DNA of 64,000 nt from an uncultured Pelagibacteraceae bacterium (GCA_902566945.1 CACFKZ010000001.1:1-64000), one strand, 5' to 3'; counted from the stretch's first letter, positions 1 to 9,004 are shown. Notes: generated by a model not told the origin, from the letters alone. Translations and numbers: made by a program.

Positions 1-702
1 GATTTGACTGAATTTCTTTTTTAATGATGAAGTTATTTTTTTTAAATTACAAAAAACTTGAACATTTTCATTTTTGTCAATTAAAATATAACAATGCGGT
101 GTTGGAACATATTTTGAGTCATTGCCTCTAATATTTAGAACCCAAGCACTATTTTCGCTCGCTGTGATAAATTGAAAATCAGCACTAGATTTTTTTAACA
201 AGTTGGCAATTTTTCTAATTTTAGACTTATAATTTAATCCAGAAGAGTTTTTCGGTAAGGTATAAAACTTTGAAGTATTTTCTCTAATTTTTCTTTTCCA
301 AATTTGGTCAATTAAATTGTTATTTAATGGTTTAAATTTACAATTCTTATTTTTAAAAAAGATATTTAAAAACTGTTTGGTAAAAAGTTTTGGGTCAAAT
401 CCTATAGTTAATTTTTTATTTTTAAGAATATCACTAGGCATTTTATTTGGAAAAGTAACTATCTTAAATGAACTTCCACTTTGCTTAATTGCCTGTAAGG
501 TATATCTACCATCCACGAATAAATAACTATTATTTTTAAGAATGAGAGAAAAACCATAGGAGCCTGAAAAGTTAGAAATAAAATTTAGTCTGTCATTAAA
601 GTCAGACACATTCTCTTCAAAAAATTGATCATTTTTAGAAATTATATACCCATCAATATTTTCTCTTTTAAAAGTATTTTTTAATCTCTTTATTTTTTCC
701 AT
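1..702 (-). CDS. pepP: Xaa-Pro aminopeptidase (aminopeptidase P), N-terminal part, cut by window edge
   Basis: The frame is open from an ATG at 702 down to base 1 (234 codons, no stop), so the gene runs off the left edge. The product begins MEKIKRLKNTFKRENIDGYI and carries the creatinase N-terminal domain hallmarks: SDFNDRLNFISNFSGS near residue 30, FVDGRYTLQA near residue 60, and SAWVLNIRGND near residue 180. These fit aminopeptidase P, a cytosolic metallopeptidase that removes the N-terminal residue before proline. The metal-binding catalytic domain would lie outside the window. The start overlaps the end of the upstream helicase gene by 13 bp, so the two are probably co-transcribed. The family is clear; the exact substrate is inferred. 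Confidence 0.85.
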   Translation of the reverse strand, partial: MEKIKRLKNTFKRENIDGYIISKNDQFFEENVSDFNDRLNFISNFSGSYGFSLILKNNSYLFVDGRYTLQAIKQSGSSFKIVTFPNKMPSDILKNKKLTIGFDPKLFTKQFLNIFFKNKNCKFKPLNNNLIDQIWKRKIRENTSKFYTLPKNSSGLNYKSKIRKIANLLKKSSADFQFITASENSAWVLNIRGNDSKYVPTPHCYILIDKNENVQVFCNLKKITSSLKKKFSQI

Positions 703-2750
703 TTAAGCATTTTATTTTTTCTATATCTATCCCACCCAGGGCTTCTGTACTCTTCATCATATTCAATTGAATCATCTTGATTAAAATCAAAATCGCTAGT
801 TTCTGAAATTCCAGTTTCGTTTTTTTCCACACTTTCATCTGGTATTTCATTAATAAATCTTGAAGGAAGTGCATCCATCCAGTCACCATGATAAGCTCTT
901 TTCATAGCAAAAGATAAGTATGCCTCTTTTTTTGCTCTTGTAATACCTACATAGGCTAATCTTCTTTCTTCTTCTAAAGCAAAGTCACCTTTCTCTTCTA
1001 AAGATTTTTGGTGAGGAAACAACCCCTCCTCCCATCCTGGAAGAAATACAACTTCAAACTCTAAACCTTTAGCAGCATGCATTGTCATAAGATTTACTTT
1101 AGCACCCTCCCACTCTTGGTCTATTGAGGTAGCCAATGCTACGTGCTCAAGAAAACTTTGTAAATTGTCATAGTCTTGCATGGCTCTAAGTAATTCTTTT
1201 AAATTTTCTAATCGATTTTCATTTTCTAAATCCTTTTTATTTTTTAACATAGATGAATACCCGGATTCGTCTAATACTAACTTAAGCAAATCATAGTGTT
1301 TCATTTTTGATGAGTCTTTTCGCCACTTATGAATCATATTTATTAATTGACTTAGTGTGGTTTTAATTTTTGGTTTAAAATTTCCATTTTCAATAATTTT
1401 TATTATTGAGTCCTCTAGACATAATTTATTAGCTTTTCCAAATGAATAAATTTGACTAAGCGAGCTTTCTCCAACACCTCTTTTAGGTGATCCAATAACT
1501 CTTTCTAGGGCCAAATCATCGAATTTTTGATTTATTATTCTTAAATATGAAACCGCATCTTTTATTTCAGCTCTTTCATAAAATTTGATACCCCCTAAAA
1601 CTCGATAACCTATACCTACTTGAAGAAATCGTTCCTCAAACTCTCTAGTTTGGTAAATTGCTCTGACTAATATTGAAACATCATTTAAAGAATATTTCTT
1701 TTTAATTTTATTCTCAATTATATCACTTATACCTTGTGCTTCCTCTTTACCAGTTCTATAGCAGTTCAACTTTACCAATTCACCTTGATTTGCAGATGAC
1801 CACAATTTTTTACCTACTCTATTCGTATTTTTTGAAATTAAATTAGATGCAGTTTCTAGAATATTTTTAGTAGATCTATAGTTTTGTTCTAATTTAAAAA
1901 CTTTACAATTCTTATATATTTTATTAAATGTCAAAAAATTTTTAATTTCTGCTCCTCTCCAGCTATAAATAGATTGATCATCATCACCTACACAACAAAT
2001 ATTTTGATTCTGGTTTACCAATAAATTTAACCATTTATTTTGAATAAAGTTAGTATCTTGAAACTCATCAACTAAAATATATTTAAAGGTATTATGATAA
2101 ATTTCTTTTATATCCTTATTTTCCTCTAAAAGCTTAACACAAAATAAAATAAGATCTCCAAAATCAAATGCGTTTAAATCTTTAGTTTTATCTTGATAAA
2201 TTTTATAGACTTTTAAAATTGATTTAATTATAGAATTTGATTCTTCTAAATTTACATCTTTAGGTAAAAGACCTTTATTTTTCCATTGATCTATATGATA
2301 CATAATTAATTGAGGAGAAAATTTTTTTGCATCTAAATCTTCAGCCTTTACAATATTTCTAACAAGTTTTTTCTGATCGTCGGTATCTAAAATTGTAAAA
2401 TTGCTTTTATATTCTAAAGCTTCAGCGTGTCTTCTCAACAATTTAACACTTATCGAATGGAAAGTGCCTAGCCAAGGAATTGCATTAGAACTTCCTTTGA
2501 TGTGATTCATAACTCTATTTTGCATCTCTTTTGCCGCTTTATTTGTAAAAGTCACACATAAAATTTGATTAGGAAAAGCTTTTTTTTGATTGATGATGTG
2601 AATTAATCTTGTGGTAAGAACTCTTGTTTTACCTGAACCAGCTCCAGCAACAATTAAGTTAGGACCCTCTGTGCTATGGACAGCGTCTTTTTGTTCTTTG
2701 TTTAAACCACTAATTAATTTATCTATGTCATTCATAAGTTGAATTTTCAT
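690..2750 (-). CDS. uvrD: UvrD/PcrA-type ATP-dependent DNA helicase (superfamily 1)
   Basis: The 686-residue protein has the SF1A helicase motifs in order: Walker A AGAGSGKT at residues 35-42, LVDEFQDTN (motif II) near 225, GDDDQSIYSWRGA (motif III) near 255, the QNYRST motif near 290, and LAYVGITRAKKE (motif VI) near 600. It unwinds DNA 3'-5' in mismatch and nucleotide-excision repair. The C-terminal tail is acidic and ends in a short basic stretch. An internal ATG at 2735 (MNDIDKLISG) is an equally plausible start, because family members usually begin just before the LN-EQ motif. The divergent AsmA-like gene starts only 28 bp upstream, so both promoters must share or overlap that gap. UvrD versus PcrA versus Rep cannot be separated by eye. 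Confidence 0.93.
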   Translation of the reverse strand: MKIQLMNDIDKLISGLNKEQKDAVHSTEGPNLIVAGAGSGKTRVLTTRLIHIINQKKAFPNQILCVTFTNKAAKEMQNRVMNHIKGSSNAIPWLGTFHSISVKLLRRHAEALEYKSNFTILDTDDQKKLVRNIVKAEDLDAKKFSPQLIMYHIDQWKNKGLLPKDVNLEESNSIIKSILKVYKIYQDKTKDLNAFDFGDLILFCVKLLEENKDIKEIYHNTFKYILVDEFQDTNFIQNKWLNLLVNQNQNICCVGDDDQSIYSWRGAEIKNFLTFNKIYKNCKVFKLEQNYRSTKNILETASNLISKNTNRVGKKLWSSANQGELVKLNCYRTGKEEAQGISDIIENKIKKKYSLNDVSILVRAIYQTREFEERFLQVGIGYRVLGGIKFYERAEIKDAVSYLRIINQKFDDLALERVIGSPKRGVGESSLSQIYSFGKANKLCLEDSIIKIIENGNFKPKIKTTLSQLINMIHKWRKDSSKMKHYDLLKLVLDESGYSSMLKNKKDLENENRLENLKELLRAMQDYDNLQSFLEHVALATSIDQEWEGAKVNLMTMHAAKGLEFEVVFLPGWEEGLFPHQKSLEEKGDFALEEERRLAYVGITRAKKEAYLSFAMKRAYHGDWMDALPSRFINEIPDESVEKNETGISETSDFDFNQDDSIEYDEEYRSPGWDRYRKNKMLKWKK

Positions 2751-2778
2751 TTATATACTACTTGGAAAAATAAAAAAA

Positions 2779-4182
2779 ATGATAAATAAAATTTATAAAA
2801 TAATTAACAACAAATTTTCAAGATTTTTTAAATTTATTTTTTTCTTGAGATACCTTTTTGCAATTTTTTTTGTCGCAACAGTCTTGTTTGTAACAATTCC
2901 TCAGCTTTTTGATTATAAAAAAAAACAGTATGTTATTTTTTCAGATCTAAGCAATAACTATGGAATAGATATAGAAAAAATAGGGAGGATTAAATTTAAA
3001 TCCTTTCCGACTCCTCATTTACAAATAGATAATTTAATTGCAAATTATTTATCAAGTGAAACAAAGTTAGAAGTAGAAAAATTATTAATATTTCCTAAGT
3101 TAATCAGCATTTATAATTATGATAATTTTGAAGTAAGAAAAATAAAATTATTAAACAGCTTTATAAAAACTGATGTAAAAAAAATAACTTTATTAAGTAA
3201 AAATATCTTCGGTACTTACCCAAAAATATATTTTAAAGATTCAAAGATTAAAATTACAGATACCAATAACATCATTCTCGATTTAAACAATGTCAGCCTT
3301 TCAAATTATGGTTATTATAGAAATGTTATAAACGGAAAGGTTTTTAACACAAATTTTAAAATAAAATTATTAGATAATTTAAGGAATATAAATTTTAATT
3401 TAGTAGATACAGGAATATCGGCCACACTAAATTTATTAGATAATAATACGAGAGACTCTTATTCCGGAATTTTAGAGGGAAGTATTTTAAAATCAAATTA
3501 TAAGATAGATTTTCTCTACGATGATGAGTCAATAAAAGTTAGTAGTTTTTTTTTTCGAGATAAAAAATTATCATTTGACAGCAAAGGAAATATCACACTA
3601 TCACCTTTTTTTAAAATTAGTTTAGAATCAGAAATTAAAAAATTTGATAAAAAAATTTTAAACAATTTAAAAATTAATAAAATCCTTGATTACAAAAAAT
3701 TAATAAAAAAATTAAATTTTGAAAAAAAAATCAATTATAAATCAAAAACATTCAGACCTAATTTAATTGATAACTTAGATATCGAATCCAAATTAGCATA
3801 TGGAAGATTAAATATTTCAAAAAAATTAATAACTGCTGAAACTAATTTTGATTGTTCGAGTAATATTAATCTTTTAGATGAATTTCCAGTACTTGATTTT
3901 ATTTGCATTATAAATTCTCCTGATAAGAAGAAATTTTTAAAAAAATTTGATGTGAGTTATAAGAAAAAAAATGAAGCATTTTACTTAGACATGAAAGGAA
4001 ACTTAAATATTTTAAATAACAAAATTAGTTTTGATCATGTTAGAATGAATAATGATTATGATGCTACAAAAGAGGACTTAAAGTATTTTAAATCTACCTT
4101 CGAGAATATATTATTTGATGATAATTTTTTAAATATATTTGATTTGTCAAAGATAAAAAAATTTGTCTTAGAAATATCATAA
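2779..4182 (+). CDS. AsmA-like membrane-anchored protein
   Basis: The 467-residue protein has one N-terminal membrane anchor (about residues 17-42), then a long lysine-, asparagine- and isoleucine-rich periplasmic region. The segment just after the anchor, with the sequence GRIKFKSFPTPHLQIDN, matches the start of AsmA-family domains (fPtP.l.i.n). Known AsmA-like proteins are inner-membrane-anchored and are implicated in outer-membrane assembly or phospholipid transfer. The rest of the sequence is too diverged to assign repeats by eye. It is divergent from uvrD and convergent with fumC, whose stop lies 1 bp away. AsmA assignment is moderate; function is inferred from family only. Confidence 0.55.
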   Translation: MINKIYKIINNKFSRFFKFIFFLRYLFAIFFVATVLFVTIPQLFDYKKKQYVIFSDLSNNYGIDIEKIGRIKFKSFPTPHLQIDNLIANYLSSETKLEVEKLLIFPKLISIYNYDNFEVRKIKLLNSFIKTDVKKITLLSKNIFGTYPKIYFKDSKIKITDTNNIILDLNNVSLSNYGYYRNVINGKVFNTNFKIKLLDNLRNINFNLVDTGISATLNLLDNNTRDSYSGILEGSILKSNYKIDFLYDDESIKVSSFFFRDKKLSFDSKGNITLSPFFKISLESEIKKFDKKILNNLKINKILDYKKLIKKLNFEKKINYKSKTFRPNLIDNLDIESKLAYGRLNISKKLITAETNFDCSSNINLLDEFPVLDFICIINSPDKKKFLKKFDVSYKKKNEAFYLDMKGNLNILNNKISFDHVRMNNDYDATKEDLKYFKSTFENILFDDNFLNIFDLSKIKKFVLEIS

Positions 4183-4183
4183 A

Positions 4184-5572
4184 TTATTTAGGTTTTGTCA
4201 TTTTTATAGGGCTCATAATTTTATCGTACTCTTTTTCATTTATAAGACCTGATTTTACAACTTCATGCTTGAGAGTAGTGCCATTTTTATAAGCAGCATT
4301 AGCAATTTTTGCAGCTTTGTCATAACCAATCTTTGGAGCTAATGCAGTTACTAACATTAAAGAATTGTCCAAGAGATGTTTAATTCTTTTTTTATCAGCT
4401 TTAATTCCCTTAACACAGTAAAGTGCAAAGGTTTTTGCTGAGTCACTCATAATCTCAATAGATTGTAAAATATTATGAATTATAAGTGGTTTAAAAACAT
4501 TTAATTCAAAATGTCCATGTGAACCTGCCATAGTAATACCGTTGTGGTTCCCGATGACTTTTACACAAACCATTGTCACTGCTTCTGATTGTGTAGGATT
4601 TATTTTTCCAGGCATAATAGAGGAACCTGGCTCGTTAGATGGTAATATAAGTTCTCCATATCCTGCTCGTGGTCCTGATCCAAGAAATCTAATGTCATTT
4701 GCAATTTTCATTAAGCAAACAGCTGTTGTATTAAGTGTACCAGAAAAATTTACAATTTCATCATGTGCGGCTAATGCAGCAAATTTATTGTTTGAGGGTT
4801 TAAAAGGAAGCTTTGTTATTTTGCATATTTCCCTAATAATTTTTTTGTCAAAATTTTTACGAGTATTTAATCCTGTGCCTACAGCAGTACCTCCTTGTGC
4901 TAAGAAATAAATTTCTTTTAAAGCATTCTCAATTCTAACAATGCATTTCTTCAATTGAGAGTGATAACCTGAAAATTCTTGACCCAAAGTTAAAGGTGTT
5001 GCGTCTTGCAAATGAGTTCTTCCAACTTTTACTATTCTCTTAAAATCATTTGTTTTTTTAGCCAACTCTCTCTCTAAAATCTTTAAAGATGGTAAAAGTT
5101 TTTCTCTTGCTTTTAAAGCTATAGCAATATGCATTGCGGTTGGAAAAACATCATTAGTTGACTGGGATTTATTTACATGATCATTTGGATGGACTGGTTT
5201 TTTGGTACCCATTTTACCACCCATCATTTGAATAGCTCTATTTGCGATTACTTCATTTACATTCATATTTGTTTGAGTACCAGATCCAGTCTGCCAAACT
5301 TTAAGAGGAAAGTGTTTATCATGTTTGCCTTTAATTACTTCATCAGCTGCTTTAATTATGTACTTACTTATTCTGGGTTCTAAATCTTTATTTTTTGCGT
5401 TAACTATCGCAGCAGCTTTTTTAATTATTGCAATTGAGTGGATAACTAATGGTCTAACTAGAAAATCACCAATATTAAAATATTTATTTGACCTTTCTGT
5501 GGATGCTCCCCAAAACTTATCACCAGGAACCTTTATTTTTCCGATACTATCAAATTCAGTTCTGTATTTCAT
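4184..5572 (-). CDS. fumC: Fumarate hydratase, class II
   Basis: Class II fumarase interconverts fumarate and L-malate in the TCA cycle. The family signature [11 protein letters not shown] is present, with the substrate-site motifs [29 protein letters not shown] and [16 protein letters not shown]. The reading frame extends upstream to 5692, but those 40 residues are hydrophobic and unlike the family. The ATG at 5572 ([16 protein letters not shown]) gives the standard roughly 462 residues and is preferred. A divergent mazG-like gene begins 60 bp upstream. The iron-free class II type is the one expected in an iron-poor surface ocean, although that is inference. Confidence 0.96.
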   Translation of the reverse strand: MKYRTEFDSIGKIKVPGDKFWGASTERSNKYFNIGDFLVRPLVIHSIAIIKKAAAIVNAKNKDLEPRISKYIIKAADEVIKGKHDKHFPLKVWQTGSGTQTNMNVNEVIANRAIQMMGGKMGTKKPVHPNDHVNKSQSTNDVFPTAMHIAIALKAREKLLPSLKILERELAKKTNDFKRIVKVGRTHLQDATPLTLGQEFSGYHSQLKKCIVRIENALKEIYFLAQGGTAVGTGLNTRKNFDKKIIREICKITKLPFKPSNNKFAALAAHDEIVNFSGTLNTTAVCLMKIANDIRFLGSGPRAGYGELILPSNEPGSSIMPGKINPTQSEAVTMVCVKVIGNHNGITMAGSHGHFELNVFKPLIIHNILQSIEIMSDSAKTFALYCVKGIKADKKRIKHLLDNSLMLVTALAPKIGYDKAAKIANAAYKNGTTLKHEVVKSGLINEKEYDKIMSPIKMTKPK

Positions 5573-5632
5573 TATTGATTCTTTGATATAATACACTTTA
5601 TTTAAAAAATAATAAATTATAAAGGATAAGAA

Positions 5633-6004
5633 ATGAGTAACTTTGAAAGAGTTAAAAAATTTATGGAAACTTTTGGCCAGGAAGTAAAGCAAAAAGCTGA
5701 ATTTCCTAACGATAAAATCACAACACTAAGATATGATTTAATAAAAGAGGAACTTGAAGAATTACGAATTGCGATGGAAAGAAAAGATATAAAAGAAGTT
5801 GCAGATGCTTTAACTGATATTTTGTACGTCACATACGGTGCAGGACATGCTTTTGGAATAAATCTAGATAAATGTTTTGAAGAAGTGCAAAGTTCAAATA
5901 TGAGTAAATTAGGTGAGGACGGTCGGCCAATTTATAATGATAAAGGCAAGGTTATGAAAGGACCAAATTATTTTAAACCTGATTTAAATAAATTTGTAGC
6001 ATGA
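5633..6004 (+). CDS. MazG-like all-alpha NTP pyrophosphohydrolase
   Basis: The 123-residue protein contains the metal-binding EELEEL motif near residue 43 and [12 protein letters not shown] near residue 60, the paired E-E/E-D signature of the MazG / phosphoribosyl-ATP pyrophosphohydrolase fold (DR2231-like subgroup). These enzymes cleave nucleoside triphosphates to monophosphate and pyrophosphate, usually for nucleotide-pool cleaning. The C-terminal part ([20 protein letters not shown]) is typical of the subgroup that processes substrate with a lid over the active site. A ribosome site (AAAGGATAAG) precedes the ATG. The stop overlaps the start of a tiny ORF as ATGATGA. The exact nucleotide substrate cannot be told. 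Confidence 0.85.
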   Translation: MSNFERVKKFMETFGQEVKQKAEFPNDKITTLRYDLIKEELEELRIAMERKDIKEVADALTDILYVTYGAGHAFGINLDKCFEEVQSSNMSKLGEDGRPIYNDKGKVMKGPNYFKPDLNKFVA

Positions 6005-6084
6005 TGAAAAACAATTACCATTGGATTTTATTAGGAATAGCCACCGGGATAGTTATTTATTTGATTGATAAATATATTTTTTAA
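6001..6084 (+). CDS. Possible 27-residue single-span membrane peptide
   Basis: An ATG ATG start overlaps the mazG-like stop codon. The product, starting [20 protein letters not shown], has one hydrophobic segment (about residues 8-22) followed by DKYIF and a stop. The 4-bp style overlap and the SAR11 habit of packing genes favour translation by coupling, but a peptide this short could arise by chance. No function is known to me. It could also simply be the spacer before the gamma-glutamylcyclotransferase-like gene at 6099. Confidence 0.4.
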   Translation: MMKNNYHWILLGIATGIVIYLIDKYIF

Positions 6085-6098
6085 TTTTTAACAATAGA

Positions 6099-6431
6099 AT
6101 GAAAGTTATTGACAATTTATTTGTCTACGGAACTCTTCAAAAGGGAAAACAACACGAAAATTTTTTAAATAATTTAAAAGGTAGCTGGAAAAAAGGCTAC
6201 GTTTTTGGAGAACTTATAAATATAAGTTCAGGCCCAGATTATGGCTATCCGGCTTTAAAATTAGATGCCAAAGGCTCAAAAATTTATGGAATGATATTTC
6301 ATTCAAAAGATTTGGAAGGTCATATAAAAAAAATTGATAAGTTCGAAGGTGATAGTTACAAAAGAATTATTTCAAAAATAATTTTAGAGGACGGTTCCCA
6401 AATAGAAGCATATTTATACGAATTAAAATGA
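6099..6431 (+). CDS. Gamma-glutamylcyclotransferase-like (GGCT/AIG2) protein
   Basis: The 110-residue protein opens with the substrate-binding loop LFVYGTLQKGK (residues 7-17) and has the acidic motif KIDKFEGDSYKR near residue 85. The glutamate there is at the place of the family's catalytic acid, followed by the conserved Y and R. This is the short bacterial YtfP-like form of the family, which releases 5-oxoproline from gamma-glutamyl compounds in characterised members. Its substrate here is unproven. The gene is the last core-like gene before the tmRNA-linked accessory cassettes; its stop lies 9 bp before the first core repeat. Confidence 0.8.
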   Translation: MKVIDNLFVYGTLQKGKQHENFLNNLKGSWKKGYVFGELINISSGPDYGYPALKLDAKGSKIYGMIFHSKDLEGHIKKIDKFEGDSYKRIISKIILEDGSQIEAYLYELK

Positions 6432-6440
6432 AGTTTGATA

Positions 6441-6457
6441 GGGGCGTTCTGCTGCCC
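6441..6457 (-). repeat. tmRNA-end core repeat, copy A
   Basis: Read on the minus strand this is GGGCAGCAGAACGCCCC. It shares the 11-base core CAGAACGCCCC with the tmRNA 3' region at 9072 and with copy B at 7049, all in the same orientation. It can form a small GGGC/GCCC hairpin. No minus-strand gene ends here, so a simple terminator role is unlikely. I interpret it as the outer (left) attachment-like site of a tmRNA-integrated cassette. Confidence 0.65.
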
Positions 6458-6501
6458 GGCAATAGACAAGAAATTAGCATATTTGCTCACTTATTAAAAC
6501 T

Positions 6502-6577
6502 ACTTCGTTGTAAACTTCGTTGTCAGAACGACCTATTTTCTTTTTAGTTGGTTTTTTGATCTTACACTTCATTGTAA
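6502..6577 (+). repeat. 12-bp iterons, left end of cassette 1
   Basis: ACTTCGTTGTAA at 6502-6513 is followed head-to-tail by ACTTCGTTGT at 6514-6523, and a third copy ACTTCATTGTAA lies at 6566-6577. The pair begins 61 bp from the core repeat at 6441, and the third copy ends about 20 bp before the next ATG. The same layout recurs in cassette 2 (see 7110-7178). These could be integrase arm-type sites or operators. Confidence 0.6.
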
Positions 6578-6595
6578 ATTTGATATTCTTAAATT

Positions 6596-7039
6596 ATGAA
6601 AAAATTCTTTTTTTCAGTAATATTAGTTTTTCTTTTATTTGGTTGTGCAAAACATTCCAGTAGTTATTTGAAGCAAATAGATAATACAACTAAAACAATT
6701 AATGCATCTACGTCTAACAAACATTTATTCAAAGATATTAAATCTATATTTAGAAATAATGGTTGGAAAGTTATGGTGCTAGATGACAAGCAGTTTGAGA
6801 CAATTGGTTCAATAGGATTGGATACAAATCTTGAGACAAAAATAAAAAATTTAGGAAAATACAGACTTGTAATTGAGCAACGTCAAATAGATCTATGTTT
6901 AGATTTTGATCCAGTTATTAGATACGACATTAGCATTGTCGAAAATGAGACTGGCGAAGAAGTCTTTTTATCTGAGGGACAAGATTGTTCAAAAAAAATT
7001 GCTGAAAAATTAGAAGTAGATCTAAAAGATTTTTGGTAA
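6596..7039 (+). CDS. Putative lipoprotein, accessory
   Basis: The 147-residue product has a short basic N-terminus, a hydrophobic core and a lipobox LLFGC (cysteine near residue 17), so it should be a lipid-anchored envelope protein. The mature part contains charged, mixed alpha/beta-like sequence with WKVMVLDD and YRLVIEQRQIDLC; I recognise no domain. It is the only gene of cassette 1, bounded by core repeats at 6441 and 7049. The position in a tmRNA-linked variable spot suggests it is a dispensable, horizontally moved gene. Function unknown. Confidence 0.7.
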   Translation: MKKFFFSVILVFLLFGCAKHSSSYLKQIDNTTKTINASTSNKHLFKDIKSIFRNNGWKVMVLDDKQFETIGSIGLDTNLETKIKNLGKYRLVIEQRQIDLCLDFDPVIRYDISIVENETGEEVFLSEGQDCSKKIAEKLEVDLKDFW

Positions 7040-7048
7040 TCAGGAAAA

Positions 7049-7068
7049 GGGGGCGTTCTGTTTCCCCC
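7049..7068 (-). repeat. tmRNA-end core repeat, copy B
   Basis: On the minus strand this reads GGGGGAAACAGAACGCCCCC followed by TTTTCCT. It contains the CAGAACGCCCC core and shares the next bases (TTT-CCT) with the tmRNA end at 9072. It forms a strong 5-bp G/C hairpin with a T run on the minus strand, yet no minus-strand gene ends here. It sits exactly between the lipoprotein cassette and the nuclease cassette, as expected for a junction between two tandem insertions. Confidence 0.65.
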
Positions 7069-7109
7069 TATAATTTAAATACTAACAGAAAATAAAGACT
7101 TTTTGAAAC

Positions 7110-7178
7110 ACTTCAATGTATTCTTCAATGTAAGTTTAACGAATTAAGCACAAACTCTGTTTCTCGACTTCATTGAAA
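7110..7178 (+). repeat. 12-bp iterons, left end of cassette 2
   Basis: ACTTCAATGTAT at 7110-7121 is followed by TCTTCAATGTAA at 7122-7133, with a third related copy ACTTCATTGAAA at 7167-7178. The tandem pair starts 60 bp from core copy B, against 61 bp in cassette 1. The third copy ends about 20 bp before the next ATG, again as in cassette 1. Confidence 0.6.
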
Positions 7179-7198
7179 AACAAGGATAAATTTAAACA

Positions 7199-7753
7199 AT
7201 GAAAAAATCAATTAATTGGTCATATTTTCCTAAAACAGATCCTATCCCACAGGAATTAGAAAAGGTAATAGGTGTTTTTGAAAAAAACTTTAAAGAAATT
7301 GATACTATCAAAGATGAAGAAACAATTTCCAAAGGCATTAAAGATAAAGATAAGAGATTACAAAGTGATGATATTTTAAAAATTGTAGAAAAAGATTTTC
7401 AAGATTTAAATTTTAAAATAGAAACAGATAAAAAAAAATCAAACAAAATAAGAGTCCCAGTTCTTTTTGGTCATCAAGGTAAATCGGCACAGGCATTTGA
7501 GGTAGATGGATGGCATGAGGAAAATAAAATTGTATTAGAAATTGAGAGAGGTCGCGCATACGCTAATAATCAATTCTTAAAAGATATATTTGAAGTTAGT
7601 GTAATGGTTAATGTAGATTACCTGGTATTGGCAGTTAGTAATTTGTACAAAGGATCAAATGATTTTGAAAAAATATGTATATGGTTGGAAACAATATATG
7701 TAACAAATCGTATTAAATTATCGCTAAAAGGAATTCTTCTAGTAGGTTATTAG
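7199..7753 (+). CDS. PD-(D/E)XK-like nuclease, similar to BglII/BstYI-type restriction enzymes
   Basis: The 184-residue protein has a C-terminal half with AFEVDGWHEENKIVLEIERG (about residues 100-119). That is a D-x(n)-E-x-E arrangement typical of the BglII/BstYI branch of the PD-(D/E)XK nuclease fold. The next part, NNQFLKDIFEVSVMVNVDYL, fits the following helix and strand. The N-terminal 80 residues are charged and not recognised. No methyltransferase is nearby, so a classical restriction-modification pair is not seen. It is the first of three closely spaced genes (gap 4 bp to the next). Nuclease assignment is moderate and rests on the motif only. Confidence 0.55.
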   Translation: MKKSINWSYFPKTDPIPQELEKVIGVFEKNFKEIDTIKDEETISKGIKDKDKRLQSDDILKIVEKDFQDLNFKIETDKKKSNKIRVPVLFGHQGKSAQAFEVDGWHEENKIVLEIERGRAYANNQFLKDIFEVSVMVNVDYLVLAVSNLYKGSNDFEKICIWLETIYVTNRIKLSLKGILLVGY

Positions 7754-7757
7754 ATTA

Positions 7758-8267
7758 ATGGCACAGATACACGAAAAATTAGTAGAGGAATGGTTTAGGA
7801 GAAAAGGATATTTTACAATTCGTGGAGCAAAAGCAAAAGGTTCTGGAAATAATGAAATAGATATATTGGCGCTAAGATCAAATGAAGATGGCACTCAAAA
7901 TTATCGACACATAGAATGTCAAATTTCTTTTAGACCAATTGGTTATATATCTACCAACCCAAGAACCAGATTAAAAAGGACAGCATTAAAAAGATCAAAG
8001 ATTGAGATTGACGAGGATGCTCCTGTTTGGGTAAAACAAAAATATTTTTCACCAAAAGTTGAAAATATAAGAAATTCATTTGTAAATCATAAAGTTAATT
8101 GGATGTACACATTCGTTCATCACAAAGTAAAAGATGAATACGAACTGGAGGTAATTAAAAATCAAGGTATCGAATTAATTTCATTCCAACTAATTATGGA
8201 TCAACTTGATCCAAAAGCAGACAGGACTAGCGACGCTAGAGATGAAGTCGAATTACTTAAAAAATAA
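7758..8267 (+). CDS. Second PD-(D/E)XK-like nuclease domain protein
   Basis: The 169-residue protein starts with a helix HEKLVEEWFRRKGYFT, then GSGNNEIDILALR (catalytic D near residue 35) and YRHIECQIS (E-x-Q near residue 54). This is the layout of Mrr/NERD-like PD-(D/E)XK nucleases, with Q in place of the usual lysine. A missing lysine is tolerated in some families and marks inactive members in others, so activity is uncertain. It follows the first nuclease-like gene by 4 bp, which suggests the two products act together, perhaps against foreign DNA. Confidence 0.55.
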   Translation: MAQIHEKLVEEWFRRKGYFTIRGAKAKGSGNNEIDILALRSNEDGTQNYRHIECQISFRPIGYISTNPRTRLKRTALKRSKIEIDEDAPVWVKQKYFSPKVENIRNSFVNHKVNWMYTFVHHKVKDEYELEVIKNQGIELISFQLIMDQLDPKADRTSDARDEVELLKK

Positions 8268-8282
8268 CTTAGTCTTTGAATA

Positions 8283-8987
8283 ATGTTAATAGATAACACA
8301 TTTGACTTTAGGAAAGATGTGAGACCTAACGCAGATCCAGACAAAGATAGTAAAATATTACTATCTTATCATAAATACCTATGGTCAAAAAATTTACCAA
8401 ATGGTCTAAAGTTTGAATTATCTGATAGAGAACCAAATAAATATTTATTTCATAAGTCTTCTTTAGGAGAGTTTTCATTGTCTAGTGATGGGATTGGAGT
8501 TTCATTTATTAATAGAAAAGATATGAAAGAAATTACTGATCAAATAAGTGAAAAACGAAAAGAGGAGATACTAGAAATACTTTACTCGATAGGAGGTTTT
8601 ATAATCTTTCCCTCAAACAAAATAATAATAGATGGAAAGAAAAAACTAACTATAAATGGAGAAAGAGGTTGGAATAAAAGAATTGTCGATAGATTTGATT
8701 TAACACTCGAATGTATTAGAAGATATTATTTAAATATTGAAAGTCCCTTAAAAAAAACTTTAGAAAGATATAAAGATTTTTTTTTATTATTCGAAAATTT
8801 TCGTAATTATGTTGAATTTTTCATACTTCAGGATTTAGTAGATACAAACTTTACAGAAATAAAATTTTTTCTTGATTTTGATGATAAATTCCCACAAAAC
8901 CCTCTGCCGAAAAATTTGAGAGAATATAATCAATATATTGACAATAATTTAGATTTTGTAATTAAGAGAAGAAATAGAATGAAATAG
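8283..8987 (+). CDS. DUF6994-like protein of unknown function
   Basis: The 234-residue protein begins with DNTFDFRKDVRPNADPDKDS and continues YHKYLWSKNLPNG and FHKSSLGEFSLSSDGI, which I recall as the pattern of the DUF6994 family. The C-terminal half is helical and charged (RRYYLNIESPLKKTLERYKD). No catalytic motif is evident and there is no signal peptide. It lies 15 bp after the second nuclease-like gene in cassette 2 and is the last gene before the tmRNA end. The family name is from memory and should be treated as tentative; function is unknown. Confidence 0.55.
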   Translation: MLIDNTFDFRKDVRPNADPDKDSKILLSYHKYLWSKNLPNGLKFELSDREPNKYLFHKSSLGEFSLSSDGIGVSFINRKDMKEITDQISEKRKEEILEILYSIGGFIIFPSNKIIIDGKKKLTINGERGWNKRIVDRFDLTLECIRRYYLNIESPLKKTLERYKDFFLLFENFRNYVEFFILQDLVDTNFTEIKFFLDFDDKFPQNPLPKNLREYNQYIDNNLDFVIKRRNRMK

Positions 8988-9004
8988 TTTAAAATTGTTT
9001 TCTG

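Noticed and set aside
4542-4910. Open frame of 122 codons antisense to fumC
   Set aside because: It is the complement of conserved fumarase sequence, with no features of its own.
5573-5692. Forty-residue hydrophobic N-terminal extension of fumarase
   Set aside because: The family starts at the MKYRTEF methionine; the extension is AT-rich non-coding-like sequence shared with the divergent gene's leader.
7049-7068. Plain terminator for a minus-strand gene at the 7049 hairpin
   Set aside because: No minus-strand gene precedes it, and the core sequence matches the tmRNA end and the copy at 6441, which a terminator role does not explain.
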